From Alphaproteobacteria bacterium (GTDB lineage Bacteria; Pseudomonadota; Alphaproteobacteria; Caulobacterales; Aquidulcibacteraceae), in NCBI GenBank assembly GCA_026400735.1, contig JAPLOL010000044.1, forward strand, positions 19,984 through 83,983: DNA of 64,000 nt, written 5' to 3'. Shown piece by piece: positions 26,453 through 35,857 of the stretch. Both the position numbers and the translations under genes were made by a program. Below the pieces are notes generated by a model, which was not told the DNA's origin, did no database searches, and worked only from the letters and a program-made list of their open reading frames with translations. Numbering within the stretch: the stretch's first letter is position 1; each line of letters starts with the position of its first letter.

Positions 26453-27220
26453 ATGGGGAGCCCAAAATCACAGATAGAACTGCCGTCTGACGCTGCTCAG
26501 AATGCGTACATCGACCTGCTCAAGCGCTCTGTCACGAACTACCCCTATCTCGGCGGGGACACGCCGTTCGAGCGCTTTCGCTGCATCGTCCACTACGATC
26601 TCCCGCGCGCGCAGTGGACAATCGACCCACTTGCCCGACCGATCACTTTGCTGACGAAGGGTCAGCTCGACCTCGTCGAACATTCGATCCTCTCCGTTGA
26701 ACAACGCGGCGTACCGGGCGACTTCATCGAAGCAGGCATCTGGCGTGGCGGCGTGATCATTCTCATGCGCGCCATGCTGAATGTTCATGGCATCACCACC
26801 CGGCGCGTGTTCGCAGCCGACTCATTCGAAGGCATCCCAAAGAACACCCGCGCCTTGAACGACCCGGTCGATGCCTGGCGCGACCGCTGGTCAGCATCTT
26901 TGGAAGAAGTAAAGGGCAACATCGAACGCTTCGGCCTGCTCGATGATCGCATCGAGTTCGTGCCGGGCTACTTCGCCGACACGCTACCGAAGTTCACAGA
27001 TCAAAAATTCGTGCTGATGCGCCTGGATTCCGATTCCTACGACTCCGTCGAAGAGTCGCTCGTCTATCTCTATCCACGCCTCTCAAGGGGCGGCATCATC
27101 ATCATCGATGATTGGCATTTGGTCGGCTGCAAAGCCGCAGTCGAAAACTATCGCGCGCGGCACGGCGTTCACGAAGAGCTAAAAGTCCACGACGGCAACG
27201 CTTATTGGATGAAGAGCTAG
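26453..27220 (+). CDS. TylF/MycF-type O-methyltransferase
   Basis: The 255-residue SAM-dependent methyltransferase of the macrocin O-methyltransferase family contains DFIEAGIWRGGVIILMRAML (SAM-binding loop), RRVFAADSFEGIP and MRLDSDSYDSVEESLVYLYPRL. IIIIDDWHLVGC holds the Asp pair that binds Mg in TylF/MycF. Family members methylate sugar hydroxyls, often on polysaccharide or natural-product sugars. No other sugar-modifying genes are adjacent, so the target is unknown. The ribosome-binding site is weak. Confidence 0.87.
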   Translation: MGSPKSQIELPSDAAQNAYIDLLKRSVTNYPYLGGDTPFERFRCIVHYDLPRAQWTIDPLARPITLLTKGQLDLVEHSILSVEQRGVPGDFIEAGIWRGGVIILMRAMLNVHGITTRRVFAADSFEGIPKNTRALNDPVDAWRDRWSASLEEVKGNIERFGLLDDRIEFVPGYFADTLPKFTDQKFVLMRLDSDSYDSVEESLVYLYPRLSRGGIIIIDDWHLVGCKAAVENYRARHGVHEELKVHDGNAYWMKS

Positions 27221-27990
27221 CGCGCGCTCTCAACACGACGCCGCTGAATGGTCGTCGTATTTGTCCTTTGCTCTGTAGCACCGTGCGCATCAGTCAAAGC
27301 GACCTCTGAAACGACTATTCGCTGGGTCACCCAACCATCAGAGTCTGCCTCATATCGCGTGGTGATTGTGCCCTCATAGCGGTCGGCCGCACGCCCCCGC
27401 AGCGCTGCCTCCATAGACAGTGCGGGTTCCCCCACCATTTGAGCGACAGCGATATCGGTCTCGGCAAGCTCGCGACGCAGCGCTTCTGAATCTATCGGCT
27501 CCACCCGTGTGCTCGCATCTCCAGGACGGAGATCGAACGCTTCCAGCGTACGTAAAACGGATTGTGGATCGCATTCGATTTTGATCGACGTCCACGTGAA
27601 TATCCAACGCCCGCACGCGGACTCCGGAATTTCCGCGTACACCAGCCACGCCCTGAGGCGCTCTTCCAACTCTGACGCGTTAAGCAACTGAAATGCGCCG
27701 CCTGCTGGCTTGAACACGCGTGCCGGAAATTGCCAATTGCGCGTCCGATCCTCTGCAGCGCTAGCGGGCAGATCGAACTCCAACTCGACGCCGCCATCGC
27801 GCACCGCGACCACACGCTCAACGAGAGTTGAACGCGAATGCGAGCTTCCCTGTGAACCCTCACCTCGAGATTCGGAGACAGTCTCGAGCCGGATTTCATT
27901 GAGATCGCCGACATGATCGACGCTTTGAGCAAACGCCGACGGCGCGAGCAGCAGCGCCATCGCAGCGAGCAAACCCTGCATCAGCTGCAT
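27217..27990 (-). CDS. secreted protein of unknown function
   Basis: The 257-residue product starts at ATG 27990 (GAGAGG 6 bases before). The frame extends further upstream, but those residues would precede the signal peptide MQLMQGLLAAMALLLAPSAFAQ. The mature part is beta-rich and polar, with repeated Arg/Glu/Thr stretches and two cysteines (GRWIFTWTSIKIECDP has the second). No family is recognised. It probably functions in the periplasm or outer envelope. It ends convergently with the TylF-like gene (4-base overlap). Confidence 0.75.
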   Translation of the reverse strand: MQLMQGLLAAMALLLAPSAFAQSVDHVGDLNEIRLETVSESRGEGSQGSSHSRSTLVERVVAVRDGGVELEFDLPASAAEDRTRNWQFPARVFKPAGGAFQLLNASELEERLRAWLVYAEIPESACGRWIFTWTSIKIECDPQSVLRTLEAFDLRPGDASTRVEPIDSEALRRELAETDIAVAQMVGEPALSMEAALRGRAADRYEGTITTRYEADSDGWVTQRIVVSEVALTDAHGATEQRTNTTTIQRRRVESAR

Positions 27991-28040
27991 CGCGATCCTC
28001 TCCCTCAACGCAATACTAGGCAGACGCGGCCAAATAGCAA

Positions 28041-28070
28041 AAGGGCCGCTGGCTTTCGCCAACGGCCCTT
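28041..28070 (-). terminator. intrinsic terminator of the 28096-29154 gene
   Basis: The stem AAGGGCCG...CGGCCCTT, extended by TGGC/GCCA past one mismatch, has a TTTC loop and is followed leftward by TTTTGC. It lies 26 bases after the upstream gene's stop. Confidence 0.78.
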
Positions 28071-28095
28071 CCGTTAGTCCTTCGCTTGATCAGCG

Positions 28096-29154
28096 TTACG
28101 GCGTCGTCGTGGCCGGAACCGGCGCGGTCGTCGCCGGAGCTTCGGCCGCCGGCGCGTTGGCCGGGACTGCCGCTGCTTCGCTCGCCGGAGCGATGCGGGT
28201 CAGCGCGCTGATGTCCACGCCTTGCGGCACGACGTAGTAGATTTCGCGATTGCGCGAGCCACCGGCTTGCGTCGCGTCGTCGTGGTACACTTCGTACGTG
28301 ACCCAATCGTCTTCACGCGTCGCCGGGTTGTCGAGGTGCGCGGCGCCGAGGAGTGCATCCATCGGGTCGTACACTTGGCCAATGACGTTGGCTTCCTCGC
28401 CCGTGTAAACAACGCGGAGTGCTTGGCCGGCCGGCGTTTCGCCAGTCTTGCCGATCAGCAGTGCGCGCGGCTGGCGGCCCGAATATGGGTAGCCGATTTG
28501 ATAGCAATATTGATTCGAGACGACACGCGGCTCGACTGCCATCAGATCGCCGTTCACGCTCAGGCGGTTCGCCGACATGACTGGCGGGATCGCGACCACC
28601 GCTTGGCCGACGATCGAGCTGACTGATTCAGGCGACGTGTCCGAGCAATTTTCGACATAGAAGAACGGACGCGCGGTCAGATCGACGACGTTGTACTGAA
28701 GGCCAGCAAACGTAGCGTTCGGCAGCGCATTCAGATCGGTTTCGACAGCGCTCGCTGCACCAGCGATCAGAGGCGCAACTTCACCACCGGTGAAAGCCGC
28801 AACGCGGTTCAGCGGGTTGGCGCCGAGGTCTTGTTCGAGCTTCACGTTGACGTTCGAGCCTTCGCCAGCAGCGGTGACCGTGTAGGTCACGCGGCCAGTG
28901 CCACCCGCAGCGTACGCGACCGGTGCGGTCACAGTGTCGCCTTCGGTGGTTGGGGCTTCGGCAATGGTCACGCCTTCAACGACCGTGGCGCCCACTGGCG
29001 TCGAAGAAAGACGAGCGAGAACCGTTGCGGCCGGACGCTCAATCTCAAGCGTTTGGCTGCGGCTCGCGGTCTTCGGACCCAAGAAATACAGCGCAGCGCC
29101 AAGTCCCAGCACTACGACTACAGCGATTAGAATTGTGCGTCCCACAGCGGCCAT
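28096..29154 (-). CDS. membrane-anchored SRPBCC/GyrI-like protein
   Basis: The 352-residue protein has one N-terminal transmembrane segment (ILIAVVVVLGLGAALYFLG, about 8-26). The next 120 residues (LEIERPAATVLARL, then GTGRVTYTVTAAGEGSNVNVK) resemble the SRPBCC/polyketide-cyclase-like fold. The C-terminal half may be an effector-binding GyrI-like domain, but this is weak. The end is a low-complexity Ala/Pro/Thr tail. AAGGAGGG lies 9 bases before the ATG. It is probably anchored facing the periplasm. The function is unknown. Confidence 0.72.
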   Translation of the reverse strand: MAAVGRTILIAVVVVLGLGAALYFLGPKTASRSQTLEIERPAATVLARLSSTPVGATVVEGVTIAEAPTTEGDTVTAPVAYAAGGTGRVTYTVTAAGEGSNVNVKLEQDLGANPLNRVAAFTGGEVAPLIAGAASAVETDLNALPNATFAGLQYNVVDLTARPFFYVENCSDTSPESVSSIVGQAVVAIPPVMSANRLSVNGDLMAVEPRVVSNQYCYQIGYPYSGRQPRALLIGKTGETPAGQALRVVYTGEEANVIGQVYDPMDALLGAAHLDNPATREDDWVTYEVYHDDATQAGGSRNREIYYVVPQGVDISALTRIAPASEAAAVPANAPAAEAPATTAPVPATTTP

Positions 29155-29328
29155 TTACGCCTGCCCTCCTTGAGCTTCTGCCCCCTCGGCGGCGCTTCAC
29201 TACCAAATCGGGTGGTATGACCAAACCGAATAATGTGGGAACCAGGGTTGCAGCCGGCTCTCCGAGAGCTTTTCCGCTGCGGCGCCACATGCTCTAAGGC
29301 CGTGATTCAGCGGAAGGAACGCCGGAAA

Positions 29329-30117
29329 ATGAGCAAGGGCGTCACATATGGCGACTATCTGCGATTGCCGGAACTTTTGGCTGCGCAACGACCGCAAACT
29401 GCCGAACACGACGAGCTCCTTTTCGTCATTCTGCATCAAACGATGGAACTGTGGATGAAGCAGGCCATCCATGAACTCGGCGCGGCCCAAGCTGAAGTGA
29501 GAACCGGAAACCTCGTCCCTGCGTACAAACACATGGCGCGCATTTCGCGCATCCAAGCCGTGATGACGCAAACCTGGGACATCCTCGCGACGATGACGCC
29601 GGCGGACTATCTCAACTTCCGCAACTTGCTCGGCACGAGCTCAGGCTTTCAGTCGGCGCAGTTTCGGGTGCTGGAATACAAACTCGGCATCAAAGACGAG
29701 TCGTTCCTCAAGTTTCACGACGCCGGCAGCGACGATCGCAAGATGCTCGAAGACGCGCTCAATGCGCCCAGCCTCTATGACGACGCGCTGCGCCAACTCG
29801 CCAAAGAATTCGAAATTCCGAAATCCGCCTACGAACGCTCGCCCGGTGCGCCATATGCGCCAAGCGAAGTCGTCGAGAATGCATGGCTCGAAGTGTATCG
29901 TGACACAGCGAAGTATTGGTCGCTATACCAACTCGCTGAAAAACTGATCGATCTCGACGACGCATTCCTCACCTGGCGGCACAAGCACGTGCTGACCGTC
30001 GAACGCATCATCGGCCGCAAGCGCGGCACTGGCGGCACCGAGGGCGTCGGTTATCTACAGCAAACGCTAACCCGCCGCGCCTTCCCCGAGATTTGGTCAC
30101 TTCGGACGAAACTATGA
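29329..30117 (+). CDS. kynA: tryptophan 2,3-dioxygenase
   Basis: The 262-residue haem enzyme opens the indole ring of L-tryptophan to N-formylkynurenine. TYGDYLRLPELL is the substrate-site start. HDELLFVILHQTMELWMKQ holds the catalytic His and helix, and LGTSSGFQSAQFRVLEYKLG the Gly/Ser loop. FLTWRHKHVLTVERIIG includes the proximal haem His, and GTGGTEGVGYLQQTL is the C-terminal mobile loop. ATG 29329 fits the family N-terminus. The stop overlaps the kynureninase start (ATGA), so the two are coupled. Confidence 0.96.
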   Translation: MSKGVTYGDYLRLPELLAAQRPQTAEHDELLFVILHQTMELWMKQAIHELGAAQAEVRTGNLVPAYKHMARISRIQAVMTQTWDILATMTPADYLNFRNLLGTSSGFQSAQFRVLEYKLGIKDESFLKFHDAGSDDRKMLEDALNAPSLYDDALRQLAKEFEIPKSAYERSPGAPYAPSEVVENAWLEVYRDTAKYWSLYQLAEKLIDLDDAFLTWRHKHVLTVERIIGRKRGTGGTEGVGYLQQTLTRRAFPEIWSLRTKL

Positions 30118-31286
30118 AAAGCTACAAGCACCTCTTCTCTCGCGCGCTCGCCGCCTCCGCCGGCCGCATCCACTTCGCGGCGCACTCGCACCATCTGTGG
30201 CCGGACGCGTCCTACGAAGGCCATCTTGCGGCGTGGGACGACGCGGCTCTGCTGGCGGATCGCAAATGGGAAAAAGTGTTTGGTGAAGTGATCCCGGAAT
30301 CGCAACGCCATGTTGCGTCGGAGCTCAAACTTCCTGATCCGAAGACCTTAGCCTTCACAGCCAACACCCACGAATTCCTATCGCGCATCTTCACGAGCAA
30401 ATGGAACGGCAAGCCGATTGATGTGCTGACAAGCGACGGTGAATTTCATGCTTTCCGTCGCCAAAGCGCGCGCTGGGAAGAGCGTGGCTTCGTGAAGCGC
30501 CGCATCGTGCCGTGCGAACCATTCGGCACATTCACTCAGCGTTTCCTGGCCGCCATGCGCGAACAGCCGGCTGAAGTAGCGTTCCTGAGCCACGTCATGT
30601 TCCGGACCGGATTGCGCTTCGACGGAGCCGAAGAGCTTGCGAGTTACGCGTCATCTGACGGACCGTGGGTCGTGCTCGATCTTTATCACTCGTTCATGGC
30701 GATGCCGTGCGACTTCTCGAAAGTTGCAGATCGCGCGTTCCTCCTTGGCGGCGGCTACAAGTACGCGATGGCCGGCGAGAACGCGGCCTACCTGCACGCG
30801 CCGCACGGCTACGCACCGCGTCCCACGCAAACCGGCTGGTTCGCAGATTTCGGCTCCATGGAAGGCAAGCAAGGCGAAGTCGGCTACAACCAGGATGGCT
30901 CGCGCTTCCTGGGCGCCACCTACGATCCGACGGGCCTGTACCGCTTCAATGCCATCCGCCGCATGCTCGACAACGAAGGCCTCGACACCGCCTCGATTGC
31001 ACAACGCTGCGAAACTCTGCGCGCGCAAATGATGACCGCGATCGAAGCTGGCGAAGCCGGCGCCGCGCTGCGCGACGCCGAATTGCTGAAGCCCAACGCC
31101 ACCGGTCCGCAATCGCGCTTCGTCTCGGTACGCCACCCGAAAGCGGTCGAATACAAATCCGCGCTCATGGCGAACAACATTTACACCGATGCGCGAGACG
31201 ACATCCTACGCATCGGCGTTGCGCTCTATCACGAGGAAGCGGACGTCAGCGCCTTCTGTGCCGGCGCGGCGAAAGTGCTGGGTTAA
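30114..31286 (+). CDS. kynU: kynureninase-like PLP-dependent enzyme
   Basis: The 390-residue fold-type I PLP enzyme has HFAAHSHHLWPDAS at the N-terminus and TSDGEFHAFRRQSARW for the PLP region. WVVLDLYHSFMAMP contains the Asp that contacts the PLP nitrogen, and GGGYKYAMAGENAAYLH holds the Schiff-base Lys in the YKY context typical of kynureninases. It would cleave kynurenine to anthranilate and alanine. The pairing with kynA supports this, although the family also includes other class V enzymes. Kynurenine formamidase is not in the window. Confidence 0.85.
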   Translation: MKSYKHLFSRALAASAGRIHFAAHSHHLWPDASYEGHLAAWDDAALLADRKWEKVFGEVIPESQRHVASELKLPDPKTLAFTANTHEFLSRIFTSKWNGKPIDVLTSDGEFHAFRRQSARWEERGFVKRRIVPCEPFGTFTQRFLAAMREQPAEVAFLSHVMFRTGLRFDGAEELASYASSDGPWVVLDLYHSFMAMPCDFSKVADRAFLLGGGYKYAMAGENAAYLHAPHGYAPRPTQTGWFADFGSMEGKQGEVGYNQDGSRFLGATYDPTGLYRFNAIRRMLDNEGLDTASIAQRCETLRAQMMTAIEAGEAGAALRDAELLKPNATGPQSRFVSVRHPKAVEYKSALMANNIYTDARDDILRIGVALYHEEADVSAFCAGAAKVLG

Positions 31287-31298
31287 CTTCCCTTGGAC

Positions 31299-31318
31299 TG
31301 CGCGTCTTCAGACGCGCA
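31299..31318. other. hairpin after the kynA-kynU operon
   Basis: TGCGCGTC and GACGCGCA form a perfect stem around a four-base loop 13 bases past the kynU stop. No T-run follows, so Rho-independent termination is doubtful. Confidence 0.35.
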
Positions 31319-31347
31319 AGCGGACATGAAGGGTCCGCGGTCCAAGA

Positions 31348-31782
31348 TCACCAGGCGCCGAGTTCGACCAGCTGCCGCCGCAGATGCTCCGGCAAATCCG
31401 CGCCGCCTTGCGCCTCACCTAGGTCGGCGGGCGCATCTTTCACATCCAAATAGCGCCAACCCTGAAACGCGCGTCGCGGCTGCGGCACAGTGCGGTAGAG
31501 ATGGCCGTCGAGGTACAATCCGCAGCGTTCGCCATGATCGTCTGTCACGTCGTCCACGGCGATGATCTTTTGGCGCACCGTCACAACGCCCTTTATCACC
31601 CAATAGAGCGACCCACCCTTCAGCACGTCATCGACGCGCTTCGGCCACATTCGCGTACCGCAGACCGGCGCCACAATTTTCCGCTTTTCCTTCTTGGCGC
31701 GTTTGATCTGGCCGATTTGCCACTCGGCCAAATCCTCGACGCTCTCAGCGCCAACGCACAACTTTACGATATGAACCGTCAC
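31348..31782 (-). CDS. DUF1489 family protein
   Basis: The 144-residue conserved alphaproteobacterial protein contains HIVKLCVGAESVEDL at the start, then the internal stretch TRMWPKRVDDVLKGGSLYWVIKG and the end WRYLDVKDAPADL, all characteristic of DUF1489. It may have an RNA/nucleotide-binding-type alpha/beta fold, but no function is established. Its GTG start shares a G with the TAG stop of the TerB-like gene upstream, so translation is coupled. Confidence 0.85.
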   Translation of the reverse strand: MTVHIVKLCVGAESVEDLAEWQIGQIKRAKKEKRKIVAPVCGTRMWPKRVDDVLKGGSLYWVIKGVVTVRQKIIAVDDVTDDHGERCGLYLDGHLYRTVPQPRRAFQGWRYLDVKDAPADLGEAQGGADLPEHLRRQLVELGAW

Positions 31783-32486
31783 TAAGCGGCAAGTGCCTCA
31801 ACCTTGCGCCGCAAAGCAAGCGTCACGCGCACGCCATCCAGAAGTCTTTGCTCTTCGGACGACACATCACCGTCCGCATTCGCGATTGCAACGAGGTAGT
31901 CGTAGACGCGCTGACGCGCATCGTCCGACAGCACGTTCCGAAGCAGGCCCGCGAGAATGTACGGATCGTCAGGCACGCGATTGGCCTTGATCACATTTTC
32001 GAACTCAGCCGGATCGAATCCCGGAATGAGCTGGCCACCGAGGCGGTTCGCGGTTTCGATTTCTGCCGGATCAACTTTCCCGTCAGCGCGTATCATCGTC
32101 GCCGCGAGCGCGTAGCACGCCTTCATCACGTCAACCGCATCGCCCGGATCGGGGATCCCTGCTTCAGACAACAATCGGCGCACGCCATCGGGATTTGGCG
32201 CAACGAACAAGCCACGCACGAGCCCGTAGGTGATGAAGAGCGGATTGGCGATCAACGCCACGGGGCTAAACCAGCCGACGAGAAGCGAGAGCCCCTGCTG
32301 TTTGTAGATCTCACTGCGAACGCACTGCACGCAACCGACCAGCCGCTTGTGGCCGATGGTGTAAGCGATCAACATGCCGCGCACGTAGGGCACGTTGGCT
32401 CGCGTCTGTAGATTGCGACGATTGCAGTACGGGCACGGATAATCGATCTCGCCCTTCGTTGCGTATCCTGCTTCTTCTTTGGCCAT
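31782..32486 (-). CDS. zinc-ribbon plus TerB-like domain protein
   Basis: The product is 234 residues. The N-terminus has CPYCNRRN and CVQCVRSE, two pairs of cysteines forming a probable zinc ribbon. A hydrophobic segment follows (LSLLVGWFSPVALIANPLFITYG, about 75-98). The C-terminal 120 residues look like TerB: AATMIRADGKVDPAEIETANRLG and AIANADGDVSSEEQRLLDGV, with the acidic loops of this fold. TerB-like proteins are linked to tellurite or stress responses and membrane complexes. GGAG lies before the ATG. Confidence 0.8.
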   Translation of the reverse strand: MAKEEAGYATKGEIDYPCPYCNRRNLQTRANVPYVRGMLIAYTIGHKRLVGCVQCVRSEIYKQQGLSLLVGWFSPVALIANPLFITYGLVRGLFVAPNPDGVRRLLSEAGIPDPGDAVDVMKACYALAATMIRADGKVDPAEIETANRLGGQLIPGFDPAEFENVIKANRVPDDPYILAGLLRNVLSDDARQRVYDYLVAIANADGDVSSEEQRLLDGVRVTLALRRKVEALAA

Positions 32487-32541
32487 GGATCTCCCCCTCC
32501 ATTCCGAGGGAGTTTAGCGCGGCTTTGCGGGGGCGCTAGAT

Positions 32542-33189
32542 TCAATTGCCGTCTGGGTCGTCAGACAGGGCGCGTGTTTCGCGCATGAGCGCCGCCACTT
32601 CATGCGCCATTGGCTCGTCGCCTGCGGTCATGCCGCGCTCCACGCCGCCGAAATCCGCGTCGCTCTTGTTTTGCGACAATTTGCGTTTGGCTTCGACCCG
32701 TTCGGCCTTGAGCGTGACGCCGATGAAGCCCCGCAGCAGCGCATCTATGTAAGGTCGCGGCGCATCTTCGATGGTCCACGGTACGGCGCGGCCATGTTCG
32801 TGCACGGATGAGAGTTGACGCACCAACGTTTCCAAGCGCGCCGCGTCATCGAACCATTCGACGTCACCTGTGAGATGCACAGCTTCGTAATTCCAAGTTG
32901 GCACGGTCTTTCCGTGTTCGGCTTTCGACAGATACCAGCTGGGCGTGACGTAGGCCTCCGGCCCTTTAAGCACTATCAGGCCTTTGCCGGGTCCCTGTTT
33001 CCACTGCGGATTGGCTCGCGCGATGTGGCCGGTCGCGATGCGTTTCTCAGCATCCCACAGGATCGGAATGTGCGACGCGACAGGGGCGCCGTCCGAGTCG
33101 ATCGTGATCAGCGTGCCAGACCAGCGCCGCGAGAGGCGCGCGATTATCGCGTCTGCATCGCCCGCCGCGAAGTGCTGAGGAAGGTACAC
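32542..33189 (-). CDS. PaiB-family FMN-binding protein
   Basis: The 215-residue split-barrel flavin protein has HIPILWDAEKRIATGHIARANPQW, GPEAYVTPSWYLSK and VPTWNYEAVHLTGDVEWF, diagnostic of PaiB (FMN-binding negative transcriptional regulator in Bacillus). GIVGITLKAER-type residues appear as GFIGVTLKAERVEAKRKLSQNK near the end. Whether it regulates transcription here is unknown. The start is GTG 33189 with GGAG six bases upstream, directly after the desaturase-like gene, so they are probably co-transcribed. Confidence 0.9.
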   Translation of the reverse strand: MYLPQHFAAGDADAIIARLSRRWSGTLITIDSDGAPVASHIPILWDAEKRIATGHIARANPQWKQGPGKGLIVLKGPEAYVTPSWYLSKAEHGKTVPTWNYEAVHLTGDVEWFDDAARLETLVRQLSSVHEHGRAVPWTIEDAPRPYIDALLRGFIGVTLKAERVEAKRKLSQNKSDADFGGVERGMTAGDEPMAHEVAALMRETRALSDDPDGN

Positions 33190-33192
33190 GAT

Positions 33193-34128
33193 TTACTCCG
33201 CAGCGACCGCCGTTGCCTGTGAGGCGTCTTGTTGGCGTCGCGCCCACTCTGCTTTGATCGAAGCGCTCGTTTTCCGGGACCCATCCGGACTCCAGCCAGG
33301 CGGGCCGAACACATAGCCGAGCACATGACTCAGCTTCCTTGCGTGCGTTACGTCGCGCCAGATGCCAGCCCATTCGTGGAAGGCAATGCGGAACGGATTG
33401 AAGGTGCCGAGTTGGCTGATGATGCCGTAGTGCGGCTTCTCTTTGGCATCCTCAGGCACGAACGTGCCGAACATGCGATCCCAAATGATCAGGACGCCGG
33501 CGTAGTTCGCATCGAGATACTTTGCGTTGGTCGCATGGTGAACGCGGTGATGCGACGGCGTGTTGAAGATCCACTCGAACGGACCCATCCGGTCGATCAG
33601 CTCGGTATGAATCCAGAACTGATAGACGAGGCTGATCGAGGAGAACATCAGCACCATCAATGGCGGGAAGCCGATATAGAGCATCGGCAACCAGAAGATG
33701 AAATTGAGACCAAGCGTGCCGGTCCAAGTCTGGCGCAGCGCTGTCGTGAGATTGTAGTGCTGCGACGAGTGATGGACGATGTGACTGGCCCAGAAGAAGC
33801 GCCGCTCGTGCGCAACACGGTGGAACCAGTAATACGCGAGGTCTTCTGCAAAAAAGCACGCGACCATCACCGGCCACGTCCAACCCAGATTGAATAGCCT
33901 GAACTGATAGACGCCGAAATACGCGAACACCATCAAGCTGCCGACGGCGATCCCGAACACGCGATTGCCCAAACCCATCGCAAGGCTCGAGGCGCTGTCG
34001 CGATACTCGTAGCGCCCCTTCTTGGTGAGCTTCACTACAATCATCTCAATGATGATAAGCAGCACGAAGCCGGGCACCGCGTAGGTGATGATAGGTGGAA
34101 TTTCGAACGGCGCTGCTGGAGGCGTCAC
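33193..34128 (-). CDS. sterol desaturase / fatty acid hydroxylase superfamily protein
   Basis: The 311-residue membrane di-iron enzyme has three His clusters, HRVAHE, HIVHHSSQ and HRVHHATN, in the order and spacing of the fatty acid hydroxylase superfamily. Four or more membrane helices surround them. It would hydroxylate or desaturate a lipid at the inner membrane; the substrate is unknown. The GTG start overlaps the previous stop (GTGA), so it is coupled to the gene upstream. The C-terminal tail is Ala/Gln/Ser-rich. Confidence 0.9.
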   Translation of the reverse strand: MTPPAAPFEIPPIITYAVPGFVLLIIIEMIVVKLTKKGRYEYRDSASSLAMGLGNRVFGIAVGSLMVFAYFGVYQFRLFNLGWTWPVMVACFFAEDLAYYWFHRVAHERRFFWASHIVHHSSQHYNLTTALRQTWTGTLGLNFIFWLPMLYIGFPPLMVLMFSSISLVYQFWIHTELIDRMGPFEWIFNTPSHHRVHHATNAKYLDANYAGVLIIWDRMFGTFVPEDAKEKPHYGIISQLGTFNPFRIAFHEWAGIWRDVTHARKLSHVLGYVFGPPGWSPDGSRKTSASIKAEWARRQQDASQATAVAAE

Positions 34129-34544
34129 GGTTTATCTCCGCCGCCGCTGAATTCGTTCAGCCAAGCGGGCGAGTCATCGAGACGCATCTTTAGCGGCGGG
34201 AACCCAGTGTCGGCAAACGTTGCGTTCAGACGCCGCGCCTTGACGTTGAGTTTTACAGCCTTCGCAGATGCAAAACGAGCGCTCACGTCCGCGCCCATGA
34301 CGCGCGCGACCATCACCCGGCCATCGCTCAACCGCGCCAGCGCGGTCCGGCCGTTCTGGGCGATCACAGAACCCTCGACCCGCACACCTTCAGCGCCAGC
34401 CAAGCGCGTCAGCTCGCCGTCATCGATCCGCGCCGACATGCGAAATCCGAGCACCGCCGCCACGCCGATCATCAACAGCACGACGCCAGCCGAGCCGCCA
34501 AGCTCCACGAGTTCGGCGATGCCGAAGGGATTTTCGAATTGCAT
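34125..34544 (-). CDS. small membrane protein, unknown
   Basis: The 139-residue protein has one membrane segment near the N-terminus (GGSAGVVLLMIGVAAVLGF, about 16-34) and a beta-rich domain of about 90 residues with alternating Val/Arg pattern (VEGSVIAQNGRTALARLSDGRVMVARVMG). It has no recognised family and no cysteines. It starts 3 bases after DUF3667 and overlaps the hydroxylase gene by 4 bases, so it belongs to the operon and may assist that membrane enzyme (inference). Confidence 0.68.
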   Translation of the reverse strand: MQFENPFGIAELVELGGSAGVVLLMIGVAAVLGFRMSARIDDGELTRLAGAEGVRVEGSVIAQNGRTALARLSDGRVMVARVMGADVSARFASAKAVKLNVKARRLNATFADTGFPPLKMRLDDSPAWLNEFSGGGDKP

Positions 34545-34547
34545 CTG

Positions 34548-35825
34548 TTAACCCGCGAGACCGAGTACGATGACCAGAACCGTAAACGTGGTCGCGACGA
34601 TGTACGAGAAGTTGAGCATAAGGATCGTCCGCCACGTGGCCGACCACCAACCGAGCGCGTACGCGCCTTTCAGGTGAAACCACATGTGGACGGGAAGCGC
34701 GAGCAACAGCCATGCTGCGCTCCATCCGATGAAGGAAATCTCGCCGAGCAACACCGCGGCCGAGAAAAGAAGTGCCGCGAAGGCCAACGCATAAAGTGCG
34801 TACGCCATGTGATCATAGAGCGTGATGCCCCGCTTCCACAGGAACAACAACGCAATAAAGGGCAACGAGAGCGGCGCAAGCAGGAACGAGAATTTCGAGG
34901 CTGCATCCTGGATTTGATAAAGCGCCAAATCCGGGTTCTGCAGCTTGCTCTTCACGCGCTGATTCAATTCCTCGTTCGCGCCACCGAAAACGACGAAGTC
35001 GTCACTTGCGCCCAGCGCACGTAACCCATCCTGCCACGTCTCGATCTGTTGATCATTCTCATTCGCCGGCGCGTCTGGGGCGGCAGGCTGAGGCGGAGCC
35101 GCCCCATCGGTTGCTGGCGGGACGACCGGCGGCGTTGCGGACGGCGTCGCTGCCGGTTCATTCGCGCCATCGACACTGATGCGAACCGGCGGATTCTCTG
35201 CCTGCGCACGAGCGCGCTCAGCCTCGCGCGCCTGGGCTTGCGTCAATTGACGTTCGAGACGGTCAACATGCGCTTGCGCGAGGCGCACCGCGTTTTCGGC
35301 AAGGCTCACCTCTAGCCCCACTGGCTCATCTGGATCGGGATGCGCGCGTGCGCTCTCAAGCTCAGCTTGCACCTGTGACAATTCCTGCCGCGCCTCGGCC
35401 AGGTCTTGCTGCGTCACTTGCACTTCGTTGTCGCGAATGTTCTGCGGCGGGTTGATGGTCGAGAACGCGAAGAACATCAGGAAGATCGCGAACAGAAACA
35501 TCGTCAGCGGCGCGAGGTAGCGTGCGCGTTTGCCGTATACGTAATTGCGCGTGAGCGTGCCTGGCCGGGCGACCAACATCGGAATAGTGCGCCAGGCTTT
35601 GGTGTCGAAGTTCCAGAGACCGTGCAGAAATTCGGTGATGACACCCGTAAGCTTTCGGTTCGGATGCGCGTGCTGACCGCAATTGCTGCAGAAGCGCCCC
35701 GCTATCTTGGTGCCGCAATTTGGACAATCGCCCTCGCCCGGAGCGCCGCCCTCACGGCCCTCGATCGCTGCGCCTACGACGCCTGCCGTCGCCAAGGCGC
35801 CGGCTGCTTCAATTTCCCCGCTCAT
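34548..35825 (-). CDS. DUF3667-type zinc-ribbon membrane protein
   Basis: The product is 425 residues. DCPNCGTKIAGRFCSNCGQHAH (about 33-54) is a four-Cys zinc ribbon, followed by RKLTGVITEFLHGLWNFDTKAWRTI, the DUF3667 signature. A membrane helix (YLAPLTMFLFAIFLMFFAF) follows. The central 180 residues are a coiled-coil and a Pro/Ala-rich linker, longer than in most members. Three or four more helices end the protein. The function is unknown. It is the start of the gene group running down to 31348, 32 bases after the gene at 35858. Confidence 0.82.
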   Translation of the reverse strand: MSGEIEAAGALATAGVVGAAIEGREGGAPGEGDCPNCGTKIAGRFCSNCGQHAHPNRKLTGVITEFLHGLWNFDTKAWRTIPMLVARPGTLTRNYVYGKRARYLAPLTMFLFAIFLMFFAFSTINPPQNIRDNEVQVTQQDLAEARQELSQVQAELESARAHPDPDEPVGLEVSLAENAVRLAQAHVDRLERQLTQAQAREAERARAQAENPPVRISVDGANEPAATPSATPPVVPPATDGAAPPQPAAPDAPANENDQQIETWQDGLRALGASDDFVVFGGANEELNQRVKSKLQNPDLALYQIQDAASKFSFLLAPLSLPFIALLFLWKRGITLYDHMAYALYALAFAALLFSAAVLLGEISFIGWSAAWLLLALPVHMWFHLKGAYALGWWSATWRTILMLNFSYIVATTFTVLVIVLGLAG

Positions 35826-35857
35826 GGTTCAGAGTCTCCCGCGCGACGCGGGCCGGA